Shown piece by piece: positions 49,712-59,750 of a stretch of DNA of 64,000 bases (position 1 is the stretch's first letter; each line of letters starts with the position of its first letter). Both the position numbers and the translations under genes were made by a program. The stretch is from positions 114,725-178,724 of the forward strand of contig NZ_FOYM01000002.1 of NCBI RefSeq assembly GCF_900115975.1, read 5' to 3'. A model generated the notes under the pieces. That model saw only the letters and a list, made by a program, of their open reading frames with translations. It was not told where the DNA came from and ran no database searches. This DNA is from Desulfoscipio geothermicus DSM 3669. GTDB lineage: Bacteria > Bacillota > Desulfotomaculia > Desulfotomaculales > Desulfallaceae.

Positions 49712-52700
49712 TTGTTTGTCCATCTCCACGTGCATACCGAATACAGCCTGCTGGACGGGGCGGCCAGAATCAAAGAGGTAGTCAAAACAGCCGCCGAGAT
49801 GGGCATGCCCGCCCTGGCCATGACCGACCACGGGGTCATGTACGGTATTGTGGATTTTTATAAAGCCTGCCAAAAGCAAAATATTAAACCGGTGCTTGGC
49901 TGCGAAGTATACGTGGCCCCGCGCACCAGGCACGACCGGACACCCCGGGTGGACGATAACCTGTACCATCTGGTGTTGCTGGCAGAAAACGAAACGGGCT
50001 ATCGAAATCTGCTCAAACTCGTTTCTCTGGGCTTCATCGAAGGCTTTTATTATAAGCCCCGGGTGGACAAAGAACTGCTGGCCGCGCATAGCGAAGGGCT
50101 CATTGCTTTGAGCGGCTGCATCGCCGGTGAAGTGGCCTCGCATATAATTAAAGACAATCCGGAGCAGGCGGCCAAAAGCGCGGCCGAATACCTGGATATA
50201 TTCGGCAAAGACAACTATTACCTGGAAATACAGGACCACGGGTTTGATGAACAAAGGGTGGCCAACCGGGGCTTGATTCAGCTGCACCAAAAGGCCGGCA
50301 TACCGCTGGTGGCCACCAATGACGTGCACTACGTGCTGCGGGAACACGCCGAAATGCAGGATGTGCTGTTGTGCATCCAGACCGGCAAGACCATTGATGA
50401 CCCCAGGCGAATGAAATTTCAATCCCAGGAACTGTATTTGAAAAGCGAACAGGAAATGGCCGCGCTGTTCGGGGAAGTGCCGGACGCCCTGGAAAACACT
50501 TACCGTATCGCTGACCGGTGCCACGTCGAGCTGGAGTTTGGAAAACTGCACCTGCCGGTTTTCAATGTACCGGAAAGGCATACCGTGGACTCTTACTTGC
50601 GCGAGTTATGCCTGCAGGGCGTGGAATGGCGCTACGGTGGGATGAGCGAACCGGTGCGGCAAAGGCTGGAATATGAACTGGGCATCATCAAGCAAATGGG
50701 TTATTCCGCTTATTTTTTGATCGTCTGGGACTTTATTCACTTTGCCAGACAGGCCGGCATCCCCGTAGGACCCGGGCGAGGCTCGGCGGCGGGCAGCCTG
50801 GTGGCTTACGTGCTGGGCATCACCAATTTGGACCCATTGAAATACGACCTGCTGTTTGAAAGGTTTTTGAATCCCGAAAGGGTGTCTATGCCCGATATCG
50901 ATATTGACTTTTGCTTTGAAAGGCGCGGCGAAGTCATTGAGTACGTGACCGGGAAATACGGCGCCGACCGGGTGGCCCAGATCGCCACCTTCGGCACCAT
51001 GGCCGCCAAGGCGGCCATCCGGGACGTGGGCCGGGCGCTGGGCATGACTTACGGGGACGTGGACCGAATTGCCAAGCTGGTGCCCAATGATTTGAAAATC
51101 ACCATTGAAAAGGCGCTACAGGACTCCCCGGAACTGGCCCAGGCATACCGGGAAGACAGCCAGGTGCAAAAACTCATCGACATGGCCGCCCTGCTGGAGG
51201 GTATGCCCCGACACGCCTCCACCCACGCCGCCGGGGTGGTGATTACCCGGCAGCCGTTGACCCATTATCTTCCATTATATAAAGCCGCCGACGGCCCGCT
51301 GACCACCCAGTTCGCCAAGGATCAGGCCGAAGAACTGGGCCTGTTGAAAATGGATTTGCTTGGTCTGCGCACTCTAACGGTAATCGCCGATGCCATTGGA
51401 ATGATCCGGGAAAACAGGGGTGTCGACATTAACATTGAAGAGATTCCCCTGGAAGACCCCAAAACATTTGAACTACTGGGCCGCGGCGAAGGAGTGGGCG
51501 TATTCCAACTGGAAAGCAGCGGCATGCGGGCCATCCTGCGCGAGTTAAAGCCCGAAGTTTTTGAAGACATTGTCGCCCTGGTGGCGCTGTACCGCCCCGG
51601 GCCGCTGGGCAGCGGCATGGTGGAGGACTTTATTAAAAGGAAGCACGGGGAAAAAAGGGTTGAATACCTGCACCCGAAGCTGGAGCCCATTCTCAAGGAT
51701 ACCTACGGCGTTATTCTCTACCAGGAGCAGGTCATGCGCATCGCCAGCGACCTGGCGGGATTTACCCTGGGCGAAGCGGACCTGATGCGCCGGGCCATGG
51801 GCAAGAAAAAACCGGAAATTCTCGCCAACCTGCGGGTGCAGTTCATGGAGGGTGCGGAGAAAAACGAGGTCGACCCGGAAATTGCCGGCCAGGTATTTGA
51901 TTTAATCGAATACTTTGCGGGTTATGGTTTCAATAAAAGCCACTCAGCAGCTTACGCCCTGGTTTCTTACCAGACGGCTTATTTAAAGGCCAACTACCCG
52001 GTGGAGTTCATGGCAGCGCTGTTGACCTCGATCAGGGACAACACCGACAAGGTATCTTTCTATATCGAGGAATGCCGGCGCATGAAAATTGACGTACTGC
52101 CTCCGGACGTTAATGCCAGCGGCACGGACTTTACGGTGGACGGTGATAAAATACGTTTTGGTTTGGCCGCCATTAAAAATGTGGGCCTGAATGCAGTAAA
52201 GGCCATCATTGAAACCAAGGAAAAAAGCGGCCCCTACAAATCCTTTGCCGATTTTTGCCAGCGGCTGGACACCAAAGTAATCAACCGCCGGGTACTGGAA
52301 AATTTGATTAAAAGCGGCGCTCTCGATTCCCTGGGGCATAATCGCTCCCAGATGATGGCCGCCATAGACGCCGGGCTGGGACTGGCCCAGTTGACCAAGC
52401 AGGACCAGAAGAACGGGCAGCTGTCATTGCTGGACTTCTGGGGCGATGAAGTTAAAGACACCTTATCATTGGACATGCCCGATCTCAAGGAATTCTCCCC
52501 CGGGGAATTACTGGCACTGGAAAAGGAGGCCCTGGGCTTATATGTCAGCGGGCACCCCCTTTCCGAATACCGTGAAGCCATCATGCGCCAGGCCACACAC
52601 CAAGTAGCCGGCCTGACGGAGTTGGAAGAACGATCAGAAGTGGTGGTGGGAGGCCTGTTAACCATGGTCAAGAAAATCGTCACCAAGCGGGGGGACAGCA

Positions 52701-53137
52701 TGGCCTTCGCCAACCTGGAGGATCTGACCGGCACGGTGGAACTGGTGGTTTTCCCCCGTACTTACCAGCAGTACGCCGCCCTGCTCAAAGTGGACAACCC
52801 GGTAATAGTCAAAGGGGTTGCCGAGCAAAAGGACGAACAAGTTAAAATCATTATCAATGCCTTAGAGCCGCTAATTTTACAAAGGACCGGAGAATTATAC
52901 ATTAAAATGGAGGACACATCGCCGGAGATCCTCTCCAAAATACAAATGGTTTTATGCTCATTCCACGGTGAATGCCCGGTTTATCTTTATTTCCCGCGGG
53001 AAAAAAAGCTGGCCCGGGCCGACCGCCGTTTCTGGGTCAACCTGGATTCCGGAGTGCTGGAGGAACTCACCGCCCTACTGGGCCCGGACCGGGTCAAGAT
53101 CAAGGAACAACCGGCAGCCCCCACCTGTTCTGCATAA
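49712..53137 (+). CDS. dnaE: DNA polymerase III alpha subunit DnaE
   Basis: Replicative C-family polymerase of 1141 residues. N-terminal PHP domain (FVHLHVHTEYSLLDGA, AMTDHGVMYG), polymerase core with PGRGSAAGSLVAYVLGI and catalytic Asp residues in PDIDIDFCFERR (about 394), fingers region, helix-hairpin-helix, and an OB-fold near residue 1000 (VVVGGLLTMVKKIVTKRG). TTG 49712 follows ACGGAGG. In Firmicutes a second polymerase, PolC, does most synthesis; whether that is so here cannot be told from this window. Confidence 0.97.
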   Translation: MFVHLHVHTEYSLLDGAARIKEVVKTAAEMGMPALAMTDHGVMYGIVDFYKACQKQNIKPVLGCEVYVAPRTRHDRTPRVDDNLYHLVLLAENETGYRNLLKLVSLGFIEGFYYKPRVDKELLAAHSEGLIALSGCIAGEVASHIIKDNPEQAAKSAAEYLDIFGKDNYYLEIQDHGFDEQRVANRGLIQLHQKAGIPLVATNDVHYVLREHAEMQDVLLCIQTGKTIDDPRRMKFQSQELYLKSEQEMAALFGEVPDALENTYRIADRCHVELEFGKLHLPVFNVPERHTVDSYLRELCLQGVEWRYGGMSEPVRQRLEYELGIIKQMGYSAYFLIVWDFIHFARQAGIPVGPGRGSAAGSLVAYVLGITNLDPLKYDLLFERFLNPERVSMPDIDIDFCFERRGEVIEYVTGKYGADRVAQIATFGTMAAKAAIRDVGRALGMTYGDVDRIAKLVPNDLKITIEKALQDSPELAQAYREDSQVQKLIDMAALLEGMPRHASTHAAGVVITRQPLTHYLPLYKAADGPLTTQFAKDQAEELGLLKMDLLGLRTLTVIADAIGMIRENRGVDINIEEIPLEDPKTFELLGRGEGVGVFQLESSGMRAILRELKPEVFEDIVALVALYRPGPLGSGMVEDFIKRKHGEKRVEYLHPKLEPILKDTYGVILYQEQVMRIASDLAGFTLGEADLMRRAMGKKKPEILANLRVQFMEGAEKNEVDPEIAGQVFDLIEYFAGYGFNKSHSAAYALVSYQTAYLKANYPVEFMAALLTSIRDNTDKVSFYIEECRRMKIDVLPPDVNASGTDFTVDGDKIRFGLAAIKNVGLNAVKAIIETKEKSGPYKSFADFCQRLDTKVINRRVLENLIKSGALDSLGHNRSQMMAAIDAGLGLAQLTKQDQKNGQLSLLDFWGDEVKDTLSLDMPDLKEFSPGELLALEKEALGLYVSGHPLSEYREAIMRQATHQVAGLTELEERSEVVVGGLLTMVKKIVTKRGDSMAFANLEDLTGTVELVVFPRTYQQYAALLKVDNPVIVKGVAEQKDEQVKIIINALEPLILQRTGELYIKMEDTSPEILSKIQMVLCSFHGECPVYLYFPREKKLARADRRFWVNLDSGVLEELTALLGPDRVKIKEQPAAPTCSA

Positions 53138-53238
53138 AACCCCGGCAGGACAACCGCTGGGACCGTTTGTTCCCCGCAATCAATGTATCTTCGCCGGCGC
53201 AGCGGAAACAACGGTCCAGCAATTCATAAGCTGCCAGC

Positions 53239-53267
53239 TTGTCAAACCCGCTCCCTTGTGTTATGAT
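53239..53267 (+). promoter_or_regulatory. promoter of mtrB
   Basis: -35 TTGTCA (53239-53244), 17-bp spacer, -10 TATGAT (53262-53267), ending 37 bp before the mtrB start. Confidence 0.7.
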
Positions 53268-53304
53268 GACTGCTAGAAAAAGGTAACTACTACGAGGTGA
53301 AAGC

Positions 53305-53535
53305 ATGGCAGAATTTAATGAAGTCAGCGGGGAATATGTCGTAATCAAGGCCCTGGAAAACGGGGTCACCATTATCGGGCTGACCCGGGGACGCGATACG
53401 AAATTCCATCATTCCGAAAAACTGGACAAGGGTGAAGTGATGATTGCGCAATTCACCCAGCATACTTCAGCCATCAAAATACGCGGCCGGGCGGAAATAA
53501 TGTCCAAGCACGGCACGGTTAGAACCGACGAGTGA
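53305..53535 (+). CDS. mtrB: trp RNA-binding attenuation protein (TRAP)
   Basis: 76 residues, nearly identical in pattern to Bacillus TRAP: DFVVIKA-type start ([11 protein letters not shown]), [21 protein letters not shown] and [14 protein letters not shown]. The RNA-binding Lys-Lys-Arg set (Lys in HSEK, Lys and Arg in AIKIRG) and the Thr/His loop that holds tryptophan are conserved. TRAP forms an 11-subunit ring that binds (G/U)AG repeats when loaded with tryptophan and attenuates trp genes. Here it is a single-gene unit with its own promoter and terminator, away from folE and from any trp gene in the window. RBS ACGAGGTG precedes ATG 53305. Confidence 0.96.
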   Translation: MAEFNEVSGEYVVIKALENGVTIIGLTRGRDTKFHHSEKLDKGEVMIAQFTQHTSAIKIRGRAEIMSKHGTVRTDE

Positions 53536-53548
53536 CTGAACATATTTC

Positions 53549-53585
53549 ATCCAGAGCAAGCGCTCTGGATATATTTCTTTATTTA
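53549..53585 (+). terminator. terminator of mtrB
   Basis: ATCCAGAGC-AAGC-GCTCTGGAT (53549-53570), perfect 9-bp stem, followed by ATATTTCTTTATTT. Confidence 0.88.
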
Positions 53586-53720
53586 CCAAAATATCTTTAT
53601 GCAAAGCTCACTGGATATTAAACACCGCTACCAGAAAAAATAATTGCATATTTAAGTCGTTACGGCAAAATAGGTAACTATCCTATGCACAACAAGACTA
53701 ACATTCCGATTAATGCATAA

Positions 53721-54698
<978 letters not shown>

Positions 54699-54712
54699 GG
54701 GAGGGATAACTT

Positions 54713-56464
54713 TTGCGGCGCACCAAAATAGTATGTACCATTGGGCCGGCCAGCGAATCGGTAGATATACTGGAAAAAATGATACAGGCCGGCATGAATG
54801 TGGCAAGGCTAAACTTTTCGCACGGCTCCCATGACGATCACGCCCGGCGCTTGGCGGCTATCCGCCGGGCAGCCAAAAATACAGGTAAAAATATAGCTGT
54901 TTTACTGGACACAAAAGGTCCTGAGATACGACTGGGCTATCTGGAAAAGGAACCCGTCCGGCTCAATGCCGGCTCCGTGGTAAGTCTAACCACGGAAAAT
55001 ATCAAGGGCAACGAAAAAATATTGCCGGTGACTTACCAGGGCCTGCCGGATGACGTCAAACCGGGCGATAGAATATTAATATCCGACGGGTTAATCGCCT
55101 TGCGGGTGCAAAAAGTGGAGGGCCGGAGAATTGACTGTTTGGTGGAAAACGGGGGCGAGATAACCAGCCAAAAAGGTGTGAACGTACCCGGTGTTTTTGT
55201 AAAAATGCCGGCGATTACCGAACAGGACGAACGCGATATTATTTTCGGCGTGGAACACGATTTTGATTTTATCGCCGCTTCTTTTGTGCGTACGGCAAAC
55301 GATGTGCTGACCATCCGTAAAATTATCGAAGACAACAACGGTCACATTAATATCATTTCCAAAATAGAAAACCAAGAATCGGTTAAGAACCTGGATGAAA
55401 TCATAAAGGTATCGGAAGGCATAATGGTGGCCCGGGGCGACCTGGGCGTGGAAATTCCTCCCGAAGAGGTGCCGCTGATCCAAAAAACCATCATTGAAAA
55501 ATGCGTACAGGTAGGGAAACCGGTGATCACCGCCACCCAGATGCTGGAGTCGATGATTCACAATCCCCGCCCCACCAGGGCCGAGGCCAGCGACGTGGCC
55601 AACGCCATCCTGGACGGGACGGACGCTATTATGCTTTCGGGAGAAACAGCCGCCGGCAAATACCCGGTACAGTCGGTGGAAACCATGGCCCGTATTGCCG
55701 CCCACGCTGAATCGGCCATCAAGTATGAAGAAGTACTGAAAAACAAGCGCCGGGTCCTATCCAGAACGGTTACCGACGCCATCAGCCACGCCACTGTTTC
55801 CACCGCCCAGGATCTGGGGGCGGCGGCAATCATTACTTCAACGGAATCCGGATATACAGCCCAAATGGTCAGTAAGTACAGGCCCCGGGCCCCCATCATC
55901 GCCGTTACACCTCACTACCGCGTGTTACGCAAACTGGCTCTGGTGTGGGGCGTACACCCCCTGCCGGTGGCCCATACCCGGGACACCGACAGCATGATCG
56001 AGGCGGCGGTGCAGGTATCTCTGGCAGCCGGACTGATCAAACCCGGCAACTTGATAGTAATTACCGCCGGCGTGCCCGTGGGTGTACACGGGACCACCAA
56101 CCTGATCAAGGTACATACTGTAGCCGATATTCTGGCCAGGGGCACCGGTATCGGCAACCGGGCGGTGACCGGTAAGGTTTGTATAGCCACCGACCCTCGG
56201 GATGCCAAGGATAAAATCCAGGATGGCGATATACTGGTCACTTACGATACTGATCGCGATTTTATACCGGCCATTGAAAAAGCCGCAGCGATCGTTACCG
56301 AAACCGGTGGCTTGACCTCACACGCCGCCATTGTGGGCTTGGAATACGGCATACCCGTTGTCGTGGGGGTGGAGAATGCCACGTCCTTAATTCCGGACGG
56401 GGATTTCGTCACCGTTGACGGCCAGCGGGGACTGGTCTACAAGGGCATAGCCAAAGTCCTGTAA
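54713..56464 (+). CDS. pyk: pyruvate kinase with C-terminal PEP-utilising-like domain
   Basis: 583 residues: TKIVCTIGPASES, LNFSHGSHDDH, LLDTKGPEIRLG, catalytic Lys in IISKIENQE, VARGDLGVEIP, and ATQMLESMI. Beyond the standard core (about residue 475) there is an extra domain with GGLTSHAAIVGLEYGIPVVVG, the PEP-utiliser swivelling fold also found in Bacillus pyruvate kinase (about 585 residues). TTG 54713 follows GAGGGAGGG. Follows pfkA. Confidence 0.97.
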   Translation: MRRTKIVCTIGPASESVDILEKMIQAGMNVARLNFSHGSHDDHARRLAAIRRAAKNTGKNIAVLLDTKGPEIRLGYLEKEPVRLNAGSVVSLTTENIKGNEKILPVTYQGLPDDVKPGDRILISDGLIALRVQKVEGRRIDCLVENGGEITSQKGVNVPGVFVKMPAITEQDERDIIFGVEHDFDFIAASFVRTANDVLTIRKIIEDNNGHINIISKIENQESVKNLDEIIKVSEGIMVARGDLGVEIPPEEVPLIQKTIIEKCVQVGKPVITATQMLESMIHNPRPTRAEASDVANAILDGTDAIMLSGETAAGKYPVQSVETMARIAAHAESAIKYEEVLKNKRRVLSRTVTDAISHATVSTAQDLGAAAIITSTESGYTAQMVSKYRPRAPIIAVTPHYRVLRKLALVWGVHPLPVAHTRDTDSMIEAAVQVSLAAGLIKPGNLIVITAGVPVGVHGTTNLIKVHTVADILARGTGIGNRAVTGKVCIATDPRDAKDKIQDGDILVTYDTDRDFIPAIEKAAAIVTETGGLTSHAAIVGLEYGIPVVVGVENATSLIPDGDFVTVDGQRGLVYKGIAKVL

Positions 56465-56496
56465 AATTACCCGTTTAAGGTATCGGGCATTGAATT

Positions 56497-56549
56497 GTGA
56501 AAAAATGGCCTCCTCGCAGGATATGCTATGGGGGGAGGCGATTTTTCAC
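56497..56549 (+). promoter_or_regulatory. hairpin sequestering the dedA ribosome binding site
   Basis: GTGAAAAAATGGCCTCC (56497-56513) is complementary to GGAGGCGATTTTTCAC (56534-56549). The GGGGGAGG Shine-Dalgarno of the dedA gene (56531-56538) lies in the right arm, and its ATG follows directly at 56550. The GCCTCC/GGAGGC stem followed by ATTTTT could also terminate the pyk transcript. Confidence 0.65.
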
Positions 56550-57158
56550 ATGCAGGATTTTTTGGCAAATTACCTTGACACGCTGGGATTGGGCGGCCTG
56601 CTCGGCGGGTTGATAATCGAAGCGCTGGGACTGCCCTTTCCCGGCGGAGTGATGATTATGTTTTCCGGCTTTTTGGTCAACCAGCACCAGCTGAACTTTT
56701 ACAGCGTTTTCCTGGTTGCCGTGCTGGGTTTCAATATAGGAGCCGTTCTGGCCTTTGCCATCGGTCGTTACGTTGGGGACCCCGTGTTTGATCGCTACGG
56801 TAAATTTTTGCGCATAGACCGGCGTAAAATGGAACAGGCCCGCGACTGGATGGAAAAATCAGCAGCCGTATTTATCATCATCGGCCGGTTTGTACCTATG
56901 GTCAGCAACTTAACCCCGTATATGGCCGGGGCCAGCGGCCTCAAATGGTACCATTTTTTATTTTATAATTTTATTTTTACCATTATCTGGGTTTCAATGA
57001 ATGTTTCCGTGGGTATGCTGTTCGGGCACAACTGGCCTTTAATAGCAGGTTACTTCAAGAACCAGGTGCCCCTGGCGGCCCTGGCTTTGCTGCTGCTGTA
57101 CCTGGTTGTCAAATACCTGGTCAGACAACTGCACGCATTGAGGAGTGAAAAAATTTAA
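56550..57158 (+). CDS. DedA family membrane protein
   Basis: 202 residues with four to five hydrophobic segments; the DedA/VTT domain is seen in EALGLPFPGGVMIMFSGFLV, YGKFLRIDRRKMEQARDWMEK and the signature IIGRFVPMVSNLTPYMAGASG. DedA proteins are proposed lipid flippases for undecaprenyl phosphate or phospholipids. ATG 56550 is chosen because of GGGGGAGG at 56531-56538; the frame is open to 56490. Overlaps the next gene by one base (TAATG). Confidence 0.9.
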   Translation: MQDFLANYLDTLGLGGLLGGLIIEALGLPFPGGVMIMFSGFLVNQHQLNFYSVFLVAVLGFNIGAVLAFAIGRYVGDPVFDRYGKFLRIDRRKMEQARDWMEKSAAVFIIIGRFVPMVSNLTPYMAGASGLKWYHFLFYNFIFTIIWVSMNVSVGMLFGHNWPLIAGYFKNQVPLAALALLLLYLVVKYLVRQLHALRSEKI

Positions 57159-57793
57159 TGACAACTCCAATACAAACAAATCACAAAATAATCTGCTTGG
57201 GCGACAGCATTACTTTCGGTTATCCTTTCGGACCCGCATTTTCCTGGATCAACCGGCTGCGCAGCCAGGGTCTGAACCTGGTTAACCGGGGCATGAACGG
57301 CGATACCACCAATGATATGCTGCGCCGTTTCAGCAGGGATGTGCTGGCGTCGGCCCCCACCCATGTGCATATTCTGGGCGGAACCAATGATGCCTGGCTT
57401 GCATTTGACCCTGAAGAATCGCAGCACAGCATATGCAATATGGTCGAACTGAGCCTGGAACACGGCATAAAACCCGTTCTCGGCCTGACAACGCCAATTT
57501 GCTCAAACCCGTTGGCAGGCAATTCCTTTTTTCCGTTTGGCACAGACAAGATCAAGGTCTGGTTGTCCCGTTTCCGGAAATGGCTGAAAGATTACACCGC
57601 ACTGCATGATATTCCATTGATTGACTATTACACACCGCTCTGCCTGCCGGGAACCGAGGAAGGCGAGGCCAGGTATTTTTATGATGAAGGTCATCTTAAT
57701 CACGATGGGAACGCGATGATGGCAGTGGTGGCGGCGAAATCCTTTAAAGACTTATTAACCACTGAAGAGCAGTCACTATTTTTTACACTATAG
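57158..57793 (+). CDS. SGNH/GDSL family hydrolase
   Basis: 211 residues, cytoplasmic (no signal peptide). Block I LGDSITFGYPFG (catalytic Ser), block II RGMNGDTTNDML (Gly), block III LGGTNDAW (Asn), block V YFYDEGHLNHDGN (Asp and His). Esterase, thioesterase or lysophospholipase activity is expected; the substrate is unknown. Translationally coupled to dedA, so a role in lipid handling is conceivable. Confidence 0.92.
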   Translation: MTTPIQTNHKIICLGDSITFGYPFGPAFSWINRLRSQGLNLVNRGMNGDTTNDMLRRFSRDVLASAPTHVHILGGTNDAWLAFDPEESQHSICNMVELSLEHGIKPVLGLTTPICSNPLAGNSFFPFGTDKIKVWLSRFRKWLKDYTALHDIPLIDYYTPLCLPGTEEGEARYFYDEGHLNHDGNAMMAVVAAKSFKDLLTTEEQSLFFTL

Positions 57794-58076
57794 TAAATGA
57801 TGATTTACACTAACTGATCGAATACCGGAACAATCAACCGTTTAGCTTTAAAAACATACCATTTACACTGGAAATTTTACCACGCGGCCTTGTTTTTTAA
57901 AAAAGTTGCACAATTTTTGCAATTATAAATATTACATCACACCCACTCCGGGGAGGTGGCAAATAGAACCAAAACCTCTTCCAACGCCCTGAAAGAATTG
58001 CATACAAACATCTGGCAACGGCGCCAGCAACAACTTATTTTATCCTTAAAAAATAATGATGCCAAGGAGGGACCAT
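57794..58076. other. 283-bp intergenic leader upstream of the acyl-CoA synthetase
   Basis: No gene supported. It holds a small inverted repeat GTAAAT-GATG-ATTTAC just after the SGNH stop and a TTGCA-rich AT segment (57907-57935) that could hold a promoter, but no clear -35/-10 pair. Confidence 0.4.
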
Positions 58077-59672
58077 ATGCGCCAGACCAACTATGAACCA
58101 TTGTCACCCTTAAGCTTCCTGGAGAGAAGTGCTTTTGTTTACCCCGAAAAAAAGGCTGTAATTTATAATGACTTTACAGCAACCTATGCTGAATTTAAAC
58201 AGCGCGTGGAAAAGTTCGCCACTGCTTTAAAGCAGCAGGGAATCAGCAAGGACGACAAGGTGGCGTTCCTGTGCCCCAACCTCCCGCCGCTGCTGGAAGC
58301 TCATTATGCCGTGCCCCTTGTGGGCGGTGTGCTGGTCAGCATCAATATCAGGTTGTCCTCCCAGGAAGTCGCTTACATCCTGCAGCATTCCGAAAGCAAG
58401 ATGCTTTTCATCGATACTGAATTTGCCGGCGTGATCAAGCCTATCCTCGATGAAATCAAAGACATAAAAATTGTGAACATCTGTGACGTACAGCCCAAGG
58501 CTTTCGACGGTCCCGATTATGAAGAATTCATATCCGTGGAGCCGGAAGAATTTTTCTTCGGAGTGGAAGACGAACTACAGCCTATAACTTTAAATTACAC
58601 CAGCGGCACCACCGGCAAACCCAAGGGCGTTTTATACACTCACCGGGGCGCCTACTTGAATGCCCTGGGCGAAATACTGGAGTTCGGCTGTAACTCATCG
58701 ACAACTTACCTGTGGACACTGCCCATGTTCCACTGCAACGGTTGGTGCTTTACCTGGGGTATCACCGCCGCCGGCGGTACCCACGTTTGCCTGAGAAAAG
58801 TGGTGCCCGAAGAAATTTACCGGCAAATTGAAATACAAGAAGTATCCCACCTGTGCGCCGCACCCATTGTGCTCATCGGCATGGCCAATTACAAGGGCAT
58901 AGGGGAAGTAAAAATGAAAAGGCATCTGAATATCATGACCGCCGGGGCGCCGCCTTCCCCCACGGTAATTAAAAATATGGAGGCCGTTGGGTGCACGGTT
59001 ACACAAACATATGGTCTGACTGAAGTGTATGGTCCGCACAGTATATGCGAGTGGAAACCGAAATGGAATGAACTGGAAGTGGAAGAGCGGGCCCGGATCA
59101 AGGCCCGGCAGGGCGTCCCGTATATAACCTCCGTGTACATGGATGTAGTCAACCCCGCCACCATGGAACCGGTGCCGCACGACGGAACAACCATAGGTGA
59201 AATTGTCATGCGGGGCAATAACGTCATGGCCGGCTATTACAAACAACCGGAAGAAACGGAGCAAGCCTTTCGCGGCGGTTGGTTCCACAGCGGCGACCTG
59301 GCCGTCACCCATCCCAACGGTTATGTTGAAATCAAGGACCGGATGAAAGATATCATCATCAGCGGCGGTGAAAATATTTCCACCGTGGAAGTGGAAAATG
59401 TTATTTACCAGCATCCGGATGTCCTGGAAGTGGCTGTGGTGGCCATTCCCCACGAAAAGTGGGGTGAAGTGCCCAAGGCCTTTATATATCTTAAAGAAGG
59501 GGCCAACCCGACAAAGGAAGAAATAATCGAATTTTGCCGGGAACGCATTGCCCGGTTCAAGGTACCCAAGGAAATTGAATTCGGCGAGTTGCCCAAAACA
59601 TCAACCGGCAAGATTATGAAATACAAGCTCCGGTCCAAAGAGTGGGAAGGCCGGGAGAAAAACGTAAACTAA
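58077..59672 (+). CDS. AMP-forming acyl-CoA synthetase (fatty/medium-chain acid CoA ligase)
   Basis: ANL-superfamily enzyme of 531 residues. P-loop-like LNYTSGTTGKPKGVLYTH (about 172), TAGAPPSPTVIKNMEAVG, TQTYGLTEVYGP, GWFHSGDLAVTHPNGYVEIKDR and the C-terminal catalytic Lys in LPKTSTGKIMKYKLR. Similar to AlkK/DmdB-type ligases rather than acetyl-CoA synthetase. ATG 58077 is preceded by AGGAGGG; the frame is open to 58056. Monocistronic, ends at a hairpin. Confidence 0.92.
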   Translation: MRQTNYEPLSPLSFLERSAFVYPEKKAVIYNDFTATYAEFKQRVEKFATALKQQGISKDDKVAFLCPNLPPLLEAHYAVPLVGGVLVSINIRLSSQEVAYILQHSESKMLFIDTEFAGVIKPILDEIKDIKIVNICDVQPKAFDGPDYEEFISVEPEEFFFGVEDELQPITLNYTSGTTGKPKGVLYTHRGAYLNALGEILEFGCNSSTTYLWTLPMFHCNGWCFTWGITAAGGTHVCLRKVVPEEIYRQIEIQEVSHLCAAPIVLIGMANYKGIGEVKMKRHLNIMTAGAPPSPTVIKNMEAVGCTVTQTYGLTEVYGPHSICEWKPKWNELEVEERARIKARQGVPYITSVYMDVVNPATMEPVPHDGTTIGEIVMRGNNVMAGYYKQPEETEQAFRGGWFHSGDLAVTHPNGYVEIKDRMKDIIISGGENISTVEVENVIYQHPDVLEVAVVAIPHEKWGEVPKAFIYLKEGANPTKEEIIEFCRERIARFKVPKEIEFGELPKTSTGKIMKYKLRSKEWEGREKNVN

Positions 59673-59687
59673 TCAGTTTAAAAAGGG

Positions 59688-59740
59688 GACAGGCTACTTT
59701 TCATGGAAATCATATCCAAGTCAAGTAGCCTGTCTTATTA
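59688..59740. terminator. hairpin between converging genes, diverged repeat relative
   Basis: GACAGGCTACTT (59688-59699) and AAGTAGCCTGTC (59723-59734) form a perfect 12-bp stem. It begins AAAAGGGGACAGGC like the repeat family at 5456, 36281 and 40766, then diverges, and its right arm lacks the CCCCTTTT end. Confidence 0.75.
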
Positions 59741-59750
59741 GCTCCCGCTT

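Noticed and set aside
49694..50581. 295-codon open frame on the minus strand inside dnaE
   Set aside because: Antisense shadow of a highly conserved, GC-rich gene; composition is that of a mirrored coding strand and no RBS or domain is seen.
52968..53276. Plus-strand frame running past the dnaE stop to 53276
   Set aside because: Begins inside the dnaE C-terminus, shows no conserved pattern, and its end overlaps the mtrB promoter.
57956..58096. Possible 46-codon peptide upstream of the acyl-CoA synthetase (GTG start after GGGGAGG)
   Set aside because: The GTG directly abuts the SD-like sequence with no spacing, and the frame overlaps the real ATG 58077.
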